A DNA stretch of 64,000 bases from Lachnospiraceae bacterium (GTDB lineage: Bacteria > Bacillota > Clostridia > Lachnospirales > Lachnospiraceae): NCBI GenBank assembly GCA_022794255.1, contig JAAWEL010000049.1, positions 1 to 64,000 of the forward strand. Direction: 5' to 3'. The position numbers were made by a program, and so were the translations under genes. Below are positions 7,895 to 15,238 of the stretch, piece by piece (position 1 is the first letter of the stretch; each line of letters begins with the position of its first letter). The notes under the pieces were generated by a model, which had not been told where the DNA came from, did no database searches, and saw nothing but the letters and a program-made list of their open reading frames with translations.

Positions 7895-10045
7895 CTAATA
7901 CCGCTCCGGGGACAAAAATTCCCTTCCGGTAAACACTGCAACCGACCGGGGGCGCATGATAAAGGAATTGTCTATCCGCACCTCATCCCCTTCTTCATAA
8001 AAATATTTTCCCTCCCAGTCTCCGTAGGTATTCACACTTAAATACCATGCCCCTCTCTTATGAAGCTGAGGCAAGGTAATCTCCACATCCTCCCAGTAGG
8101 TGTTCACAACTACATAAACAAGATCATCTCTTCCCTTGTCTCTGTCATAGCCAGCAAAGCTTATCGCAATGGTCTTGGCATTTCTGGGAATCGTCACACA
8201 TTCCGCATTCACATCATGGGTATGAATCGGCTCCATGCCACAGATCGCATCCGGCAGCTTTCTGCGAATAACCGAATGTCTGTGACGATAATGAATCATA
8301 AACCGGAAAAACTCATACAATTCCCGATTTTTCTCAAACAAAGTCCAATCCAGCCAGGAGATCTCATTATCCTGACAATAGCTGTTATTGTTTCCATATT
8401 GGGTATTTCCAAACTCATCCCCTGCCAAAAACATAGGAGCTCCTCTGCTGCACATAAGCACTGCACATGCATTTCGGATCATACGAAACCGCAGGTTCAG
8501 CACCTCCGGATCCTCTGTCTCCCCCTCCACCCCACAATTCCAGCTTCGGTTGTCGTTGGAGCCATCTGTATTGTTCCAGCCATTTTTCTCGTTATGCTTT
8601 TCATTGTAGGAATACAGATCATACAAGGTAAATCCATCATGGCAGGTGAGAAAATTCACACAGGAATTGTATCCTGCATAGCTTCCATTATAATCCGGAA
8701 TGTGACCCCCATAAAGATCCCCGGAGCCGCTGATGCTCCAGGCAGCATTCCACGCCTCCCAGCAATCTCCCTTTAAGTATCCCCGCACTGCATCCCGGTA
8801 CCGTCCGTTCCACTCAGCCCAGCGTTTCTCCGCAGGAAAGCAGCCTACCTGATACATACCCCCTGCATCCCACGCCTCAGCAATCAGCTTTACATTGCCC
8901 AGCAAGGGATCATGGGCCAAACTCTCCAAAAGAGGAGGCTTATTCATGGGAGAACCATCTGCATTTCTTCCCAGAATGCTTGCCAAGTCAAACCGGAAAC
9001 CATCCACTCGGTAATTGATTGTCCAGTATCGCAGACACTCTAAAATCATCTGACGCACAATCGGGTGATTGCAGTTTAAAGTATTGCCACACCCACTGAA
9101 ATTATAATAATTTCCCTCTGGAGTCAGCATATAATAAACCTTATTATCAATGCCTTTAAAACAGAAGGTCGGCCCCTGCTCATTTCCTTCTGCTGTATGG
9201 TTGAACACTACATCTAAAATCACTTCAATACCATTATCGTGAAGATCCCGGATCAGTTCCTTTAATTCCGTCCCCTCCCGATTAAACTCTGTTGTAGAGG
9301 CATAATTGCTGTTGGGAGCAAAAAATCCCACCGTATTATATCCCCAATAATCTAAAAGGACTTTTCCTCCCACCTCCCTGGAATTCATGGTCTCATCAAA
9401 CTCAAAAATGGGCATCAGCTCCACCGCATTCACTCCCAGATCTTTAAGGTAGGGAATCTTTTCCCGTATTCCTGCAAAGGTCCCTGGAAATTTTACCCCG
9501 GAAGACGGGTGGTAGGTAAACCCCCTCACATGCATCTCATAGATAACCAGATCACACAGATCCCGGGAGGACTGGGGCATATCCCCCCAGTCAAACACAT
9601 CCTTAACCACACGAGCGTGATAATGTTTCACCATCTTCTCGCCCCAAACCTCCTGACCTGTCACCGCACGAGCATAGGGATCCAGTAAAATGGCATCCTT
9701 GTCAAACAAAAGTCCCTTCTCCGGCCGATATTCTCCATCAATCCGATAGGCATACTCAAACTCTTCAATTTTCAAACCAAATACAATCATGGAATACACA
9801 TCCCCGACCTTATATTCATCGGGAAAGGGAAGAATTGCATAGGGTTCCTCCTCCCCTTTATGGAACAGCAAAAGCTCACAGGAATGACCATTCTGGGTAT
9901 GGACTGTAAAATTTACCCCCACCTCTGAAGCGATCGCTCCATTCGTGTCAAACAGACCTGGCCGCACCTGATATCCCGCAATCTTTCCCATAGGAACGAT
10001 TGACACAGGATAGTCCAGTGTCAGTTTCTGGCTGTACAGATTCAT
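7895..10045 (-). CDS. glgX: Glycogen debranching enzyme GlgX (GH13)
   Basis: GlgX hydrolyses the alpha-1,6 branches left on phosphorylase-limit glycogen. The 716-aa protein has an N-terminal CBM48/E-set domain (about 1-150) and a GH13 barrel with all conserved regions: DVVFNH (278-283), GFRFD with nucleophile Asp353, IAEAWD with acid/base Glu390, and CHDG with His469-Asp470. A C-terminal beta domain follows. AAGGAGG precedes the ATG. It fits functionally with glgP, located 8.7 kb away and not in the same operon. I cannot tell from sequence alone whether it acts on native glycogen or on limit dextrins. Confidence 0.93.
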   Translation of the reverse strand: MNLYSQKLTLDYPVSIVPMGKIAGYQVRPGLFDTNGAIASEVGVNFTVHTQNGHSCELLLFHKGEEEPYAILPFPDEYKVGDVYSMIVFGLKIEEFEYAYRIDGEYRPEKGLLFDKDAILLDPYARAVTGQEVWGEKMVKHYHARVVKDVFDWGDMPQSSRDLCDLVIYEMHVRGFTYHPSSGVKFPGTFAGIREKIPYLKDLGVNAVELMPIFEFDETMNSREVGGKVLLDYWGYNTVGFFAPNSNYASTTEFNREGTELKELIRDLHDNGIEVILDVVFNHTAEGNEQGPTFCFKGIDNKVYYMLTPEGNYYNFSGCGNTLNCNHPIVRQMILECLRYWTINYRVDGFRFDLASILGRNADGSPMNKPPLLESLAHDPLLGNVKLIAEAWDAGGMYQVGCFPAEKRWAEWNGRYRDAVRGYLKGDCWEAWNAAWSISGSGDLYGGHIPDYNGSYAGYNSCVNFLTCHDGFTLYDLYSYNEKHNEKNGWNNTDGSNDNRSWNCGVEGETEDPEVLNLRFRMIRNACAVLMCSRGAPMFLAGDEFGNTQYGNNNSYCQDNEISWLDWTLFEKNRELYEFFRFMIHYRHRHSVIRRKLPDAICGMEPIHTHDVNAECVTIPRNAKTIAISFAGYDRDKGRDDLVYVVVNTYWEDVEITLPQLHKRGAWYLSVNTYGDWEGKYFYEEGDEVRIDNSFIMRPRSVAVFTGREFLSPERY

Positions 10046-10526
10046 ATATTACCTCCTTTGTGATGGTAAAATGGGATCAAAACATGTCAGAATTGCCAAA
10101 TCAAAGCATATCAATCAGATCATATCCAAAGCAAAATTTTCTATACACTGACAAAACAGACAAATGCCAGTGTTTATTGATGGCAGGCAAGCCATACCAT
10201 GGTCTATCTCCGGTCTGCTCCTGCGGGGTATATGACAGTTTATCATATCAATCAAAGTTATTCAAGAGTCTTTTGCAAGTTGCAATTCTCAATATATTAC
10301 GGTTCACAGATATCTCTATGACCGTAACAGCATATCCTTTGACTCCATAACTGCACTGACACCTGACTAATCAGCCAAGTGATTGGTCAGATGTAAACTG
10401 TAATGATTCAGCCATACCCCTTCTTAACTTTCAAATATCATGAAAACCTATAAGAAATTACTTATTGATATCCAATTGAAGCATTCCATCTTTTTACAAT
10501 TTTTCTTAAAAATTTCAAAAAAGGAG
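10046..10526. other. Non-coding region between glgX and the tRNA genes
   Basis: About 480 bp, AT-rich, with no convincing gene on either strand. It must hold the glgX promoter, which I could not place with confidence. Two dyads stand out: TTACGGT-N17-ACCGTAA at 10297-10327, with the palindrome AGATATCT at 10308-10315 near its centre, and an 11-bp inverted repeat with one mismatch, CTGACTAATCA-N6-TGATTGGTCAG, at 10363-10390. Neither is followed by a U run, so operators are more likely than terminators. Confidence 0.5.
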
Positions 10527-10554
10527 TTGCATTTTTCAGAAAATGTGGTAGAAT
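10527..10554 (+). promoter_or_regulatory. Promoter of the tRNA-Val/tRNA-Ala pair
   Basis: Plus-strand -35 TTGCAT (10527-10532) and -10 TAGAAT (10549-10554) with a 16-bp spacer. The first tRNA starts 8 bp after the -10 element, so the tRNA transcript would have almost no leader. Confidence 0.65.
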
Positions 10555-10561
10555 AATTGAC

Positions 10562-10634
10562 GGAGGCATAGCTCAGCTGGGAGAGCACATGCATCACACG
10601 CATGGGGTCGCAGGTTCGAGCCCTGTTGTCTCCA
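10562..10634 (+). tRNA. tRNA-Val (anticodon CAC)
   Basis: A 73-nt cloverleaf. The acceptor GGAGGCA pairs with TGTCTCC (one G-U pair), the D arm is GCTC/GAGC, the anticodon stem is CATGC/GCATG around loop ATCACAC, and the T arm contains TTCGAGC. The loop gives anticodon CAC, reading GUG. The discriminator is A and no CCA is encoded. The isotype is inferred from the anticodon. Confidence 0.9.
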
Positions 10635-10638
10635 TTTT

Positions 10639-10668
10639 CTCTGCCGTATCGAGCGGCAGAGTATTTTA
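10639..10668 (+). terminator. Hairpin with U-rich tail between the two tRNAs
   Basis: Perfect 8-bp stem CTCTGCCG (10639-10646) and CGGCAGAG (10654-10661), followed by TATTTTA. It looks like an intrinsic terminator or a processing hairpin for the first tRNA. If it terminates, the second tRNA would be made by read-through. Confidence 0.6.
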
Positions 10669-10697
10669 TGCATACATATCAATCGAATCATATATAA

Positions 10698-10770
10698 GGG
10701 GACATAGCTTAGCTGGGAAAGCGCTACGTTCGCAACGTAGAGACCGCGGGTTCGAATCCCGTTGTCTCCA
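10698..10770 (+). tRNA. tRNA-Ala (anticodon CGC)
   Basis: A 73-nt cloverleaf. The acceptor GGGGACA pairs with TGTCTCC and includes the G3-U70 pair that is the alanine identity element. The anticodon stem is CTACG/CGTAG around loop TTCGCAA, giving anticodon CGC for GCG codons, and the T loop is TTCGAAT. The discriminator is A and no CCA is encoded. Confidence 0.92.
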
Positions 10771-11212
10771 TTATTTGTGACAAGGAGGGATCCACAAAGT
10801 GGGAGGATTCCTTATCACGAAGCAGACACGCACGGACAAAGTTCGTATAGAAATGTGTCTGTTTTTTATTTTCCAAAACGAGAATACAATAAGCCCTCCC
10901 CTCAAGTACGATATACTCTTCCATACAGATCATTCCCGGTTCTCCCCATCGGAATATTCGGATTATCAGCACGCAATTGGTTCCAATATTGTTTTTCCCA
11001 AACATTTTATTAAGAAAGATCAAATTACCCTGTGTCTGATTTCAAGAGACAGCCATGATCGCTTTGAAAGTGATCTCCACTTTCTAATATCATACCATGA
11101 AAATAGAGAATTTTCCATAAAAAATCCGGACATATTCATATAAATAGCTACTCAGCCATTTATTTGAGCCGTCCGGATTGCAAGTCTTATAAAATACTAA
11201 CCGATTTTTATA
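10771..11212. other. Non-coding region after the tRNA genes
   Basis: About 440 bp without a gene I can support. It starts with a long imperfect hairpin (GTGA-c-AAGGA at 10778-10787 with TCCTT-a-TCAC near 10809-10818), followed by a hairpin with six U at 10823-10867. A 114-codon plus-strand frame starting at 10799 has AAGGAGG ahead of a GTG codon, but it runs through the terminator and looks like nothing known. Confidence 0.45.
10823..10870 (+). terminator. Terminator of the tRNA transcript
   Basis: Plus-strand stem CAGACAC (10823-10829) and GTGTCTG (10855-10861), followed directly by six T and ATTTT. The loop is long (25 nt). Confidence 0.6.
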
Positions 11213-11827
11213 TTATTGGGCAGCTATAACTTCCTCAACCTCGCCCATAGCATCGCTCAGTGCAGTAGCAGCATTGGTCCAATCCTCCTGGATGGTTGCC
11301 ATCGCCTCGTGCTCTTCTCCCTTAACCGTTGCCAAAAGTACATCGCAGTAAATATCCAAAGTATCTGCATAGCCAGTAGCAGCAGAGGCCAGCTTGCCGT
11401 GAGCTTCCTCCAGCCCTTCTGGCACAGTGTCAAGAGCAGCAAAATCCACAAAAGCCTTCTTGGTGTTCCGGGTCTTTTCGATCAGTTCAGACATACCTTC
11501 AATATTCTCCGGATCATCCTGGCTGAGCTGCATAAATTCCATGCTGATAGTAATAAATTCTTCAGCCGCCTTGTTCATCGTATCAACCTGTTCTAAATAT
11601 ACACTGTTTCCATCAGAAGCCTCTGCCTCAGTATTATCCTCTTCTGCTGCTTCTGTTGTTTCTTCTGTGGTTTCTTCTTTGGTTTCCTCCTCAGTAACGG
11701 TTTCCACAGTCGTCTCAGCAGCAGTGGTGGCATCGGCGGACTCGCTTTTTCCCCCGCAGGCTGTAAGCGCTGTCAACGCCATTGCAGCTAAAATAGCCGG
11801 AATGATGCAACTTTTCATCTTAGACAT
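11213..11827 (-). CDS. Secreted lipoprotein of unknown function
   Basis: This 204-aa protein has a type II signal peptide: basic start, hydrophobic stretch, and lipobox LTAC with Cys24 as the lipidated residue. A linker of about 45 residues rich in Thr, Glu and Ala follows, then a helical domain of about 130 residues with no motif I recognise. It would be anchored on the outer face of the membrane. It has its own consensus promoter and GGGAGGA binding site. The neighbours do not suggest a role. Confidence 0.8.
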   Translation of the reverse strand: MSKMKSCIIPAILAAMALTALTACGGKSESADATTAAETTVETVTEEETKEETTEETTEAAEEDNTEAEASDGNSVYLEQVDTMNKAAEEFITISMEFMQLSQDDPENIEGMSELIEKTRNTKKAFVDFAALDTVPEGLEEAHGKLASAATGYADTLDIYCDVLLATVKGEEHEAMATIQEDWTNAATALSDAMGEVEEVIAAQ

Positions 11828-11873
11828 TTCATAAATCCTCCCTTAAAATAAATAGATAAAATTGCTGGTGCTT

Positions 11874-11902
11874 ATTATAACTTCCTTTGATAAAATAATC
11901 AA
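11874..11902 (-). promoter_or_regulatory. Sigma-A promoter of the lipoprotein gene
   Basis: Minus-strand -35 TTGATT (11897-11902) and perfect -10 TATAAT (11874-11879) with a 17-bp spacer, about 45 bp upstream of the start codon. Confidence 0.75.
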
Positions 11903-11955
11903 GATTAAAACTAACAAAAAATATGATTTTTACAAGTTTTTAATATAGTTTGTAA

Positions 11956-11989
11956 CTAAAAATATAACCGTTCAAACATATCTGAACGG
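11956..11989 (-). terminator. Terminator after the GntR regulator
   Basis: Minus-strand hairpin CCGTTCA-gatatgt-TGAACGG (stem 11968-11989), followed by TTATATTTTT. It lies about 15 bp past the regulator stop codon and ends the kduD-gntR transcript. Confidence 0.75.
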
Positions 11990-12003
11990 CTATAATCACT
12001 TTT

Positions 12004-12681
12004 CTATTCAAAATAATCTTTATATTCCACTTCAATGGCATGTTTCATCCGGGTCATACTGATATAGAGATGCTTTTTTAAAGTCTCTTCCAGGCGCTCT
12101 TCCTGTTTCTGTTCCAAAAGAGAAAGCAGTTGGGTATGCTCCTTTATAATCCGGTTAAAATCTGTTTCCGTCACAAAATCCAGCATGCGAAACCGGGTAT
12201 AGTGAAGCTGCTGCGCCTGAATAAATTCCCAGAGCTTTTCTTTCCCTGTAGCCGAAAACCAGATCCCATGCATCTGGGCATCCATCCGGTAAAATTGTTC
12301 CGGCTGAAAGTCCTGCCCACCAATCAAAAGCTCCTGCAGACGAATCTGATGGCGGATCTCCTCCAGCTGGAAAGGGGTAAATTCTTTCATAAAATCCCGC
12401 ATAACCATCAGCTCCACTGCCACTCTCATATAAATCATGTGCCGGATGTTTTCCAGATTAAGCTTTGTCACGCAGGTTCCGGAGTAAGGTACTGTGTGGA
12501 CAAAGCCCTGCTCCTGCAGCCTGCGAAATGCTTCCCGGACCGGAGTCCGGGATACATCAAAACGTGTACATATTTCATTTTCACTAATGGATTGGCCGGG
12601 CTTTAATGCCAGATCCAGCATTTCCTGTTTCAGGGTCTCAAACACATATTCCCCCCGGTTTTTGTAATTCTTTTCACCCAT
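12004..12681 (-). CDS. GntR-family (FCD domain) transcriptional regulator
   Basis: This 225-aa regulator has an N-terminal winged helix (residues about 10-75, with the recognition stretch FDVSRTPVREAFRRLQEQG) and a C-terminal all-helical FCD ligand-binding domain. Candidate metal or ligand residues are Asp and His in DAQMHG and later His residues in EHTQLL and KKHLY. FCD regulators often sense sugar acids. The gene lies 33 bp downstream of the kduD-type dehydrogenase on the same strand, so it is co-transcribed. It probably represses the shared promoter, which carries two TTGTATAC-type sites. The effector is inferred only from this context. Confidence 0.88.
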   Translation of the reverse strand: MGEKNYKNRGEYVFETLKQEMLDLALKPGQSISENEICTRFDVSRTPVREAFRRLQEQGFVHTVPYSGTCVTKLNLENIRHMIYMRVAVELMVMRDFMKEFTPFQLEEIRHQIRLQELLIGGQDFQPEQFYRMDAQMHGIWFSATGKEKLWEFIQAQQLHYTRFRMLDFVTETDFNRIIKEHTQLLSLLEQKQEERLEETLKKHLYISMTRMKHAIEVEYKDYFE

Positions 12682-12714
12682 GCCAGCCCCTCCTGCTCCC
12701 TCTCTGCACAGATA

Positions 12715-13518
12715 TCAGGACGGCTGTTTGCCAATATATGCCTGAATCCCTCCATCTACATAAAGAATCTGTCCATTTACAAAATCGGAAGCCGCAGATG
12801 CCAAGAACACTGCTGGTCCTCCCAGATCAGATGCTTCTCCCCAACGCCCTGCCGGAGTCTTTGAAACAATAAACTGATCAAAGGGGTGGCGGGAACCATC
12901 TGCCTGCTTCTCTCTAAGAGGCGCAGTCTGGGGAGTAGCAATATAACCAGGTCCAATGCCATTGCACTGGATATTGTATTCACCGTACTCAGATGCAATG
13001 TTCCTGGTCAGCATCTTTAAACCGCCCTTAGCTGCCGCATAGGCCGAAACAGTCTCACGGCCAAATTCAGACATCATGGAGCAAATATTGATAATTTTAC
13101 CTGCACCTTTTTTGATCATGGACGGAATCACAGCTTTGGAAACAATAAAGGGTGCATTCAAATCCACATCGATCACCTGCCGGAAATCCTTTGCTGCCAT
13201 CTCAATCATAGGAATCCGCTTGATAATCCCTGCATTATTTACCAGAATATCCACAACGCCAACTTCCTTCTCAATGGCTTCCACAGTAGCATTCACAATA
13301 TCCTCGTCCGTCACATCACATACATAGCCATGAGCCTTGATCCCTTCTTCCTCATAAGCAGCCAGACCCTTGTCCACCAAATCCTGACGAATATCATTAA
13401 ATACGATTGTGGCACCTGCTTTGGCCATAGCCTTTGCAATAGCAAAGCCAATTCCATAAGATGCACCGGTAATCCATGCCACTTTACCTTCTAAAGAATA
13501 GTTTTTGATGTAATCCAT
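12715..13518 (-). CDS. SDR oxidoreductase, gluconate 5-dehydrogenase / KduD type
   Basis: This 267-aa short-chain dehydrogenase has the NAD(P)-binding TGASYGIG (17-24), NNAG, and the catalytic triad Ser147, Tyr160 and Lys164 (YAAAK). The stretch around NGIGPGYIATPQTAPLR is typical of gluconate 5-dehydrogenase and 2-deoxy-gluconate/KduD enzymes, which interconvert keto and hydroxy forms of sugar acids. Linkage to an FCD-type GntR regulator supports a hexuronate or gluconate role. No kinase, aldolase or transporter for the pathway lies nearby, so the exact substrate stays open. AGGAGAGG precedes the ATG. Confidence 0.85.
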   Translation of the reverse strand: MDYIKNYSLEGKVAWITGASYGIGFAIAKAMAKAGATIVFNDIRQDLVDKGLAAYEEEGIKAHGYVCDVTDEDIVNATVEAIEKEVGVVDILVNNAGIIKRIPMIEMAAKDFRQVIDVDLNAPFIVSKAVIPSMIKKGAGKIINICSMMSEFGRETVSAYAAAKGGLKMLTRNIASEYGEYNIQCNGIGPGYIATPQTAPLREKQADGSRHPFDQFIVSKTPAGRWGEASDLGGPAVFLASAASDFVNGQILYVDGGIQAYIGKQPS

Positions 13519-13550
13519 GCGATTCCTCTCCTTTTACTTGTAATTATATT

Positions 13551-13582
13551 TTGTATACGATTAGTCATAATTGTATACAATT
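13551..13582 (-). promoter_or_regulatory. kduD-gntR promoter embedded in two GntR-type operators
   Basis: A perfect 14-bp palindrome, AATTGTATACAATT, lies at 13569-13582. A related site, TTGTATACGA, lies at 13551-13560, centred 20 bp away. On the minus strand, the -35 TTGTAT (13575-13580) is inside the first site and the -10 TATACA (13552-13557) is inside the second, with a 17-bp spacer. Binding at either site would block RNA polymerase. The sites resemble the operators of hexuronate-responsive FCD regulators (UxuR/ExuR-like), and the GntR gene lies in the same operon. Confidence 0.7.
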
Positions 13583-13710
13583 CTTTATATGAATACATTA
13601 TCACAAATTTATGTAAAATACAATCAGCAACTTTCACAAAACACACCCATGTTCTTTGTCAGATTTTGCTTTTAATCCCATCAATCCAGAAAATCCAACA
13701 ATAGACGAGT

Positions 13711-13750
13711 AAAAGAAGGGCCGGCGATACGAATGCCGCCGGCCTTTCCT
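13711..13750. terminator. Terminator after the Cys-rich repeat protein
   Basis: Strong GC-rich hairpin GGCCGGCG-loop-CGCCGGCC (13719-13744), flanked by A-rich sequence on one side and T-rich sequence on the other. It can end minus-strand transcripts of the repeat protein gene 40 bp away, and may work in both directions. Confidence 0.75.
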
Positions 13751-13785
13751 TTTATGATCCAAATCTTCCAGATCTATTTATCGAT

Positions 13786-14316
13786 TCAGTTATCGCCGCA
13801 GCCGCAGTCAGTTTCAGCGGATGCTGCCCCCAAAGGCATAATTCCATCATTACCACAGGCATTGCATCCATCTCTGAAACCATCATTGTATCCTTGATTG
13901 TATCCGTCACGGAAGCCCGCCTGATAGGCAGAATTGCCTCCACAAGGCCTGCAAGTGCAGCAATTCCCTATATTGCAGTTGTTATTTCCGCAGCCGCAGC
14001 TTCCATTGCAATTGTTATTCCCGCAACCACAGCTCCCGTTACAATTATTATTCCCACAACCGCAGCTTCCGTTGCAATTGTTATTCCCGCAGCCGCAGCT
14101 TCCATTACAATTGTTATTCCCGCAGCCGCAGCTTCCATTGCAATTGTTATTTCCGCAGCCGCAGTTTCCTGTATTGCAGTTATTGGTTCCGCAGCAGGCT
14201 CCTCCTACTCCACTGTTATTATTACAAGAGCAATTGCAGACACAGCTGCATCTGCATCTTCTGCAGCACCCAACACCAATTCCACATCCACATCTATTGC
14301 AATTACATCCACACAT
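13786..14316 (-). CDS. Cys/Asn/Gly-rich repeat protein, probable late spore coat or crust component
   Basis: I do not recognise a named family. The 176-aa protein has a Cys-dense N-terminus, then six tandem 11-residue repeats of CGCGNNNCNGS (residues 52-117), then a tail with AYQAGFRDGYNQGYNDGFRDG. About a quarter of the residues are Cys. There is no signal peptide. Such composition suits a protein cross-linked by disulfides or binding metal on the spore surface. Support comes from the neighbouring cotJ operon and from a sigma-K-like promoter upstream. AAAGGAGC precedes the ATG. The minus-strand frame is chosen over plus-strand overlaps because of its binding site, promoter and meaningful repeat. 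Coat function is inferred. Confidence 0.75.
   Translation of the reverse strand: MCGCNCNRCGCGIGVGCCRRCRCSCVCNCSCNNNSGVGGACCGTNNCNTGNCGCGNNNCNGSCGCGNNNCNGSCGCGNNNCNGSCGCGNNNCNGSCGCGNNNCNGSCGCGNNNCNIGNCCTCRPCGGNSAYQAGFRDGYNQGYNDGFRDGCNACGNDGIMPLGAASAETDCGCGDN
13966..14163 (-). repeat. Six tandem 33-bp repeats inside the Cys-rich gene
   Basis: Six head-to-tail units of 33 bp encode CGCGNNNCNGS, with the last unit reading CGCGNNNCNIG. The units differ mainly at synonymous third positions (for example Asn and Cys codons), which shows selection on the protein repeat. There are no spacers, so this is not a CRISPR array. Confidence 0.9.
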
Positions 14317-14349
14317 ATTTAAAAGCTCCTTTTATTTTGTTTTGTAATG

Positions 14350-14378
14350 TATCCTATGTGGGGTAACAGACAAGTGTG
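14350..14378 (-). promoter_or_regulatory. Sigma-K-like promoter of the Cys-rich gene
   Basis: Minus-strand -10 CATAGGATA (14350-14358) fits the sigma-K form CATAnnnTA exactly. CACA at 14375-14378 fits the short -35 (mACm), with a 16-bp spacer. The start codon is about 34 bp further on. This predicts late mother-cell expression. Confidence 0.6.
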
Positions 14379-14484
14379 ACAGCCCTTATGCTTTTATTAA
14401 AAATGAATCCAGTCGAACCTTTTTTCGTTGCTGTCATATTTATATAATTAGAAACCTTTAGCTATGGAAAGGAGCCATTCATCT

Positions 14485-14988
14485 ATGAATCAGAACAGCA
14501 ATGTGCGGTGCGGCTGCTTTTGCAGACCGCAGATACCCGCTCCCCCCTGTATAAACACCGATTGCAGATGCGACAATTATAAGAGATGCGACATATGTGA
14601 TGGAATGTTTATACCCTCCCCTCCCCCTATGCCTCCGGCAGCCCCGGTCCGGCCGCCTCTTCCTCCTGTTCGACCAGCTGCCTCACAAAAAAGTTCCTGC
14701 AATCCCCCGGCACACAAGCCTGTTACAAAACCCTCTGCCCGGCCTGCCTCACCATCAACACTGCCTCCACAAAATACCAATCCGGCCCCTGCCTCTTCAG
14801 GCGGATGCGGTTGTGGCAGCGGTTCTTCCTCTCTTATCCCTAATAAGAACGGAAACAATATGCCCATTGGTATGGCCTATGTCCCCTGGCAGACATGGGG
14901 GCAGACTTATTCCATGGAGCAGGGATTCTCCCGGGGAACTCTTTTCCCTGAACTGGATCTTCCATTTGTCATGGGGAGGTGTCGATAA
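14485..14988 (+). CDS. cotJA: Spore coat-associated protein CotJA with a long Cys/Pro-rich N-terminal extension
   Basis: The C-terminal 45 residues (PIGMAYVPWQTWGQTYSMEQ and onward to LPFVMGRCR) are the CotJA domain. Family members I know are roughly 80 aa; this one is 167 aa. The extra N-terminal part has a Cys-rich block (RCGCFCRP, CINTDCRCDNYKRCDICDG), then about 60 Pro-rich residues and a GGCGCGSGSSS hinge. The start at 14485 has AAAGGAG ten bases upstream, so I prefer it to an ATG at 14464. CotJA helps place CotJC in the inner coat. First gene of cotJABC, plus strand. Confidence 0.9.
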   Translation: MNQNSNVRCGCFCRPQIPAPPCINTDCRCDNYKRCDICDGMFIPSPPPMPPAAPVRPPLPPVRPAASQKSSCNPPAHKPVTKPSARPASPSTLPPQNTNPAPASSGGCGCGSGSSSLIPNKNGNNMPIGMAYVPWQTWGQTYSMEQGFSRGTLFPELDLPFVMGRCR

Positions 14989-14990
14989 AT

Positions 14991-15236
14991 ATGTGTGAAA
15001 ATGCATTGCTTCAAAAAGTATATGAAACGGGATTTGCCCTAGACGAAGTAAACCTGTATCTGGATACTCACCCATCAGACAGCCAGGCAATCGAATATTA
15101 TCAATATGTAAAACGGATGAACCAGGATGCTATAGCAGCCTATGAAAAGGTCCACGGTCCGCTGATGATCAATCAGATAAGTGGAAACAGCTGGACATGG
15201 GTCAACAATCCCTGGCCCTGGGAAGGAGGTATGTAG
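14991..15236 (+). CDS. cotJB: Spore coat protein CotJB
   Basis: This 81-aa protein matches CotJB: a helical N-terminal part (ALLQKVYETGFALDEVNLYL) and a C-terminal WTWVNNPWPWEGGM tail typical of the family. The ATG at 14991 follows the cotJA stop by 2 bp, and GGGGAGG inside the end of cotJA serves as its binding site, so translation is probably coupled. CotJB acts with CotJA and CotJC in the spore coat; its biochemical role is unknown. Confidence 0.92.
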   Translation: MCENALLQKVYETGFALDEVNLYLDTHPSDSQAIEYYQYVKRMNQDAIAAYEKVHGPLMINQISGNSWTWVNNPWPWEGGM

Positions 15237-15238
15237 AT

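Noticed and set aside
10724-11023. Minus-strand reading frame ending in METTGFEPAVSTLRT
   Set aside because: This ending is the well-known false translation of the reverse strand of a tRNA gene; the frame overlaps tRNA-Ala.
10799-11143. Plus-strand 114-codon frame with AAGGAGG before a GTG codon
   Set aside because: It runs through the hairpin and six-T terminator at 10823-10867, has no recognisable features, and the Shine-Dalgarno-like match falls inside a hairpin arm.
13966-14163. CRISPR-like array
   Set aside because: The 33-bp units are contiguous, with no spacers, and encode an in-frame 11-residue peptide repeat.
13894-14347. Two plus-strand frames opposite the Cys-rich repeat gene (Ala/Ile/Val-rich and Pro/Gln/Leu-rich)
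   Set aside because: They are complements of the 33-bp repeats, lack a proper binding site, and the minus strand has promoter, binding site and terminator.
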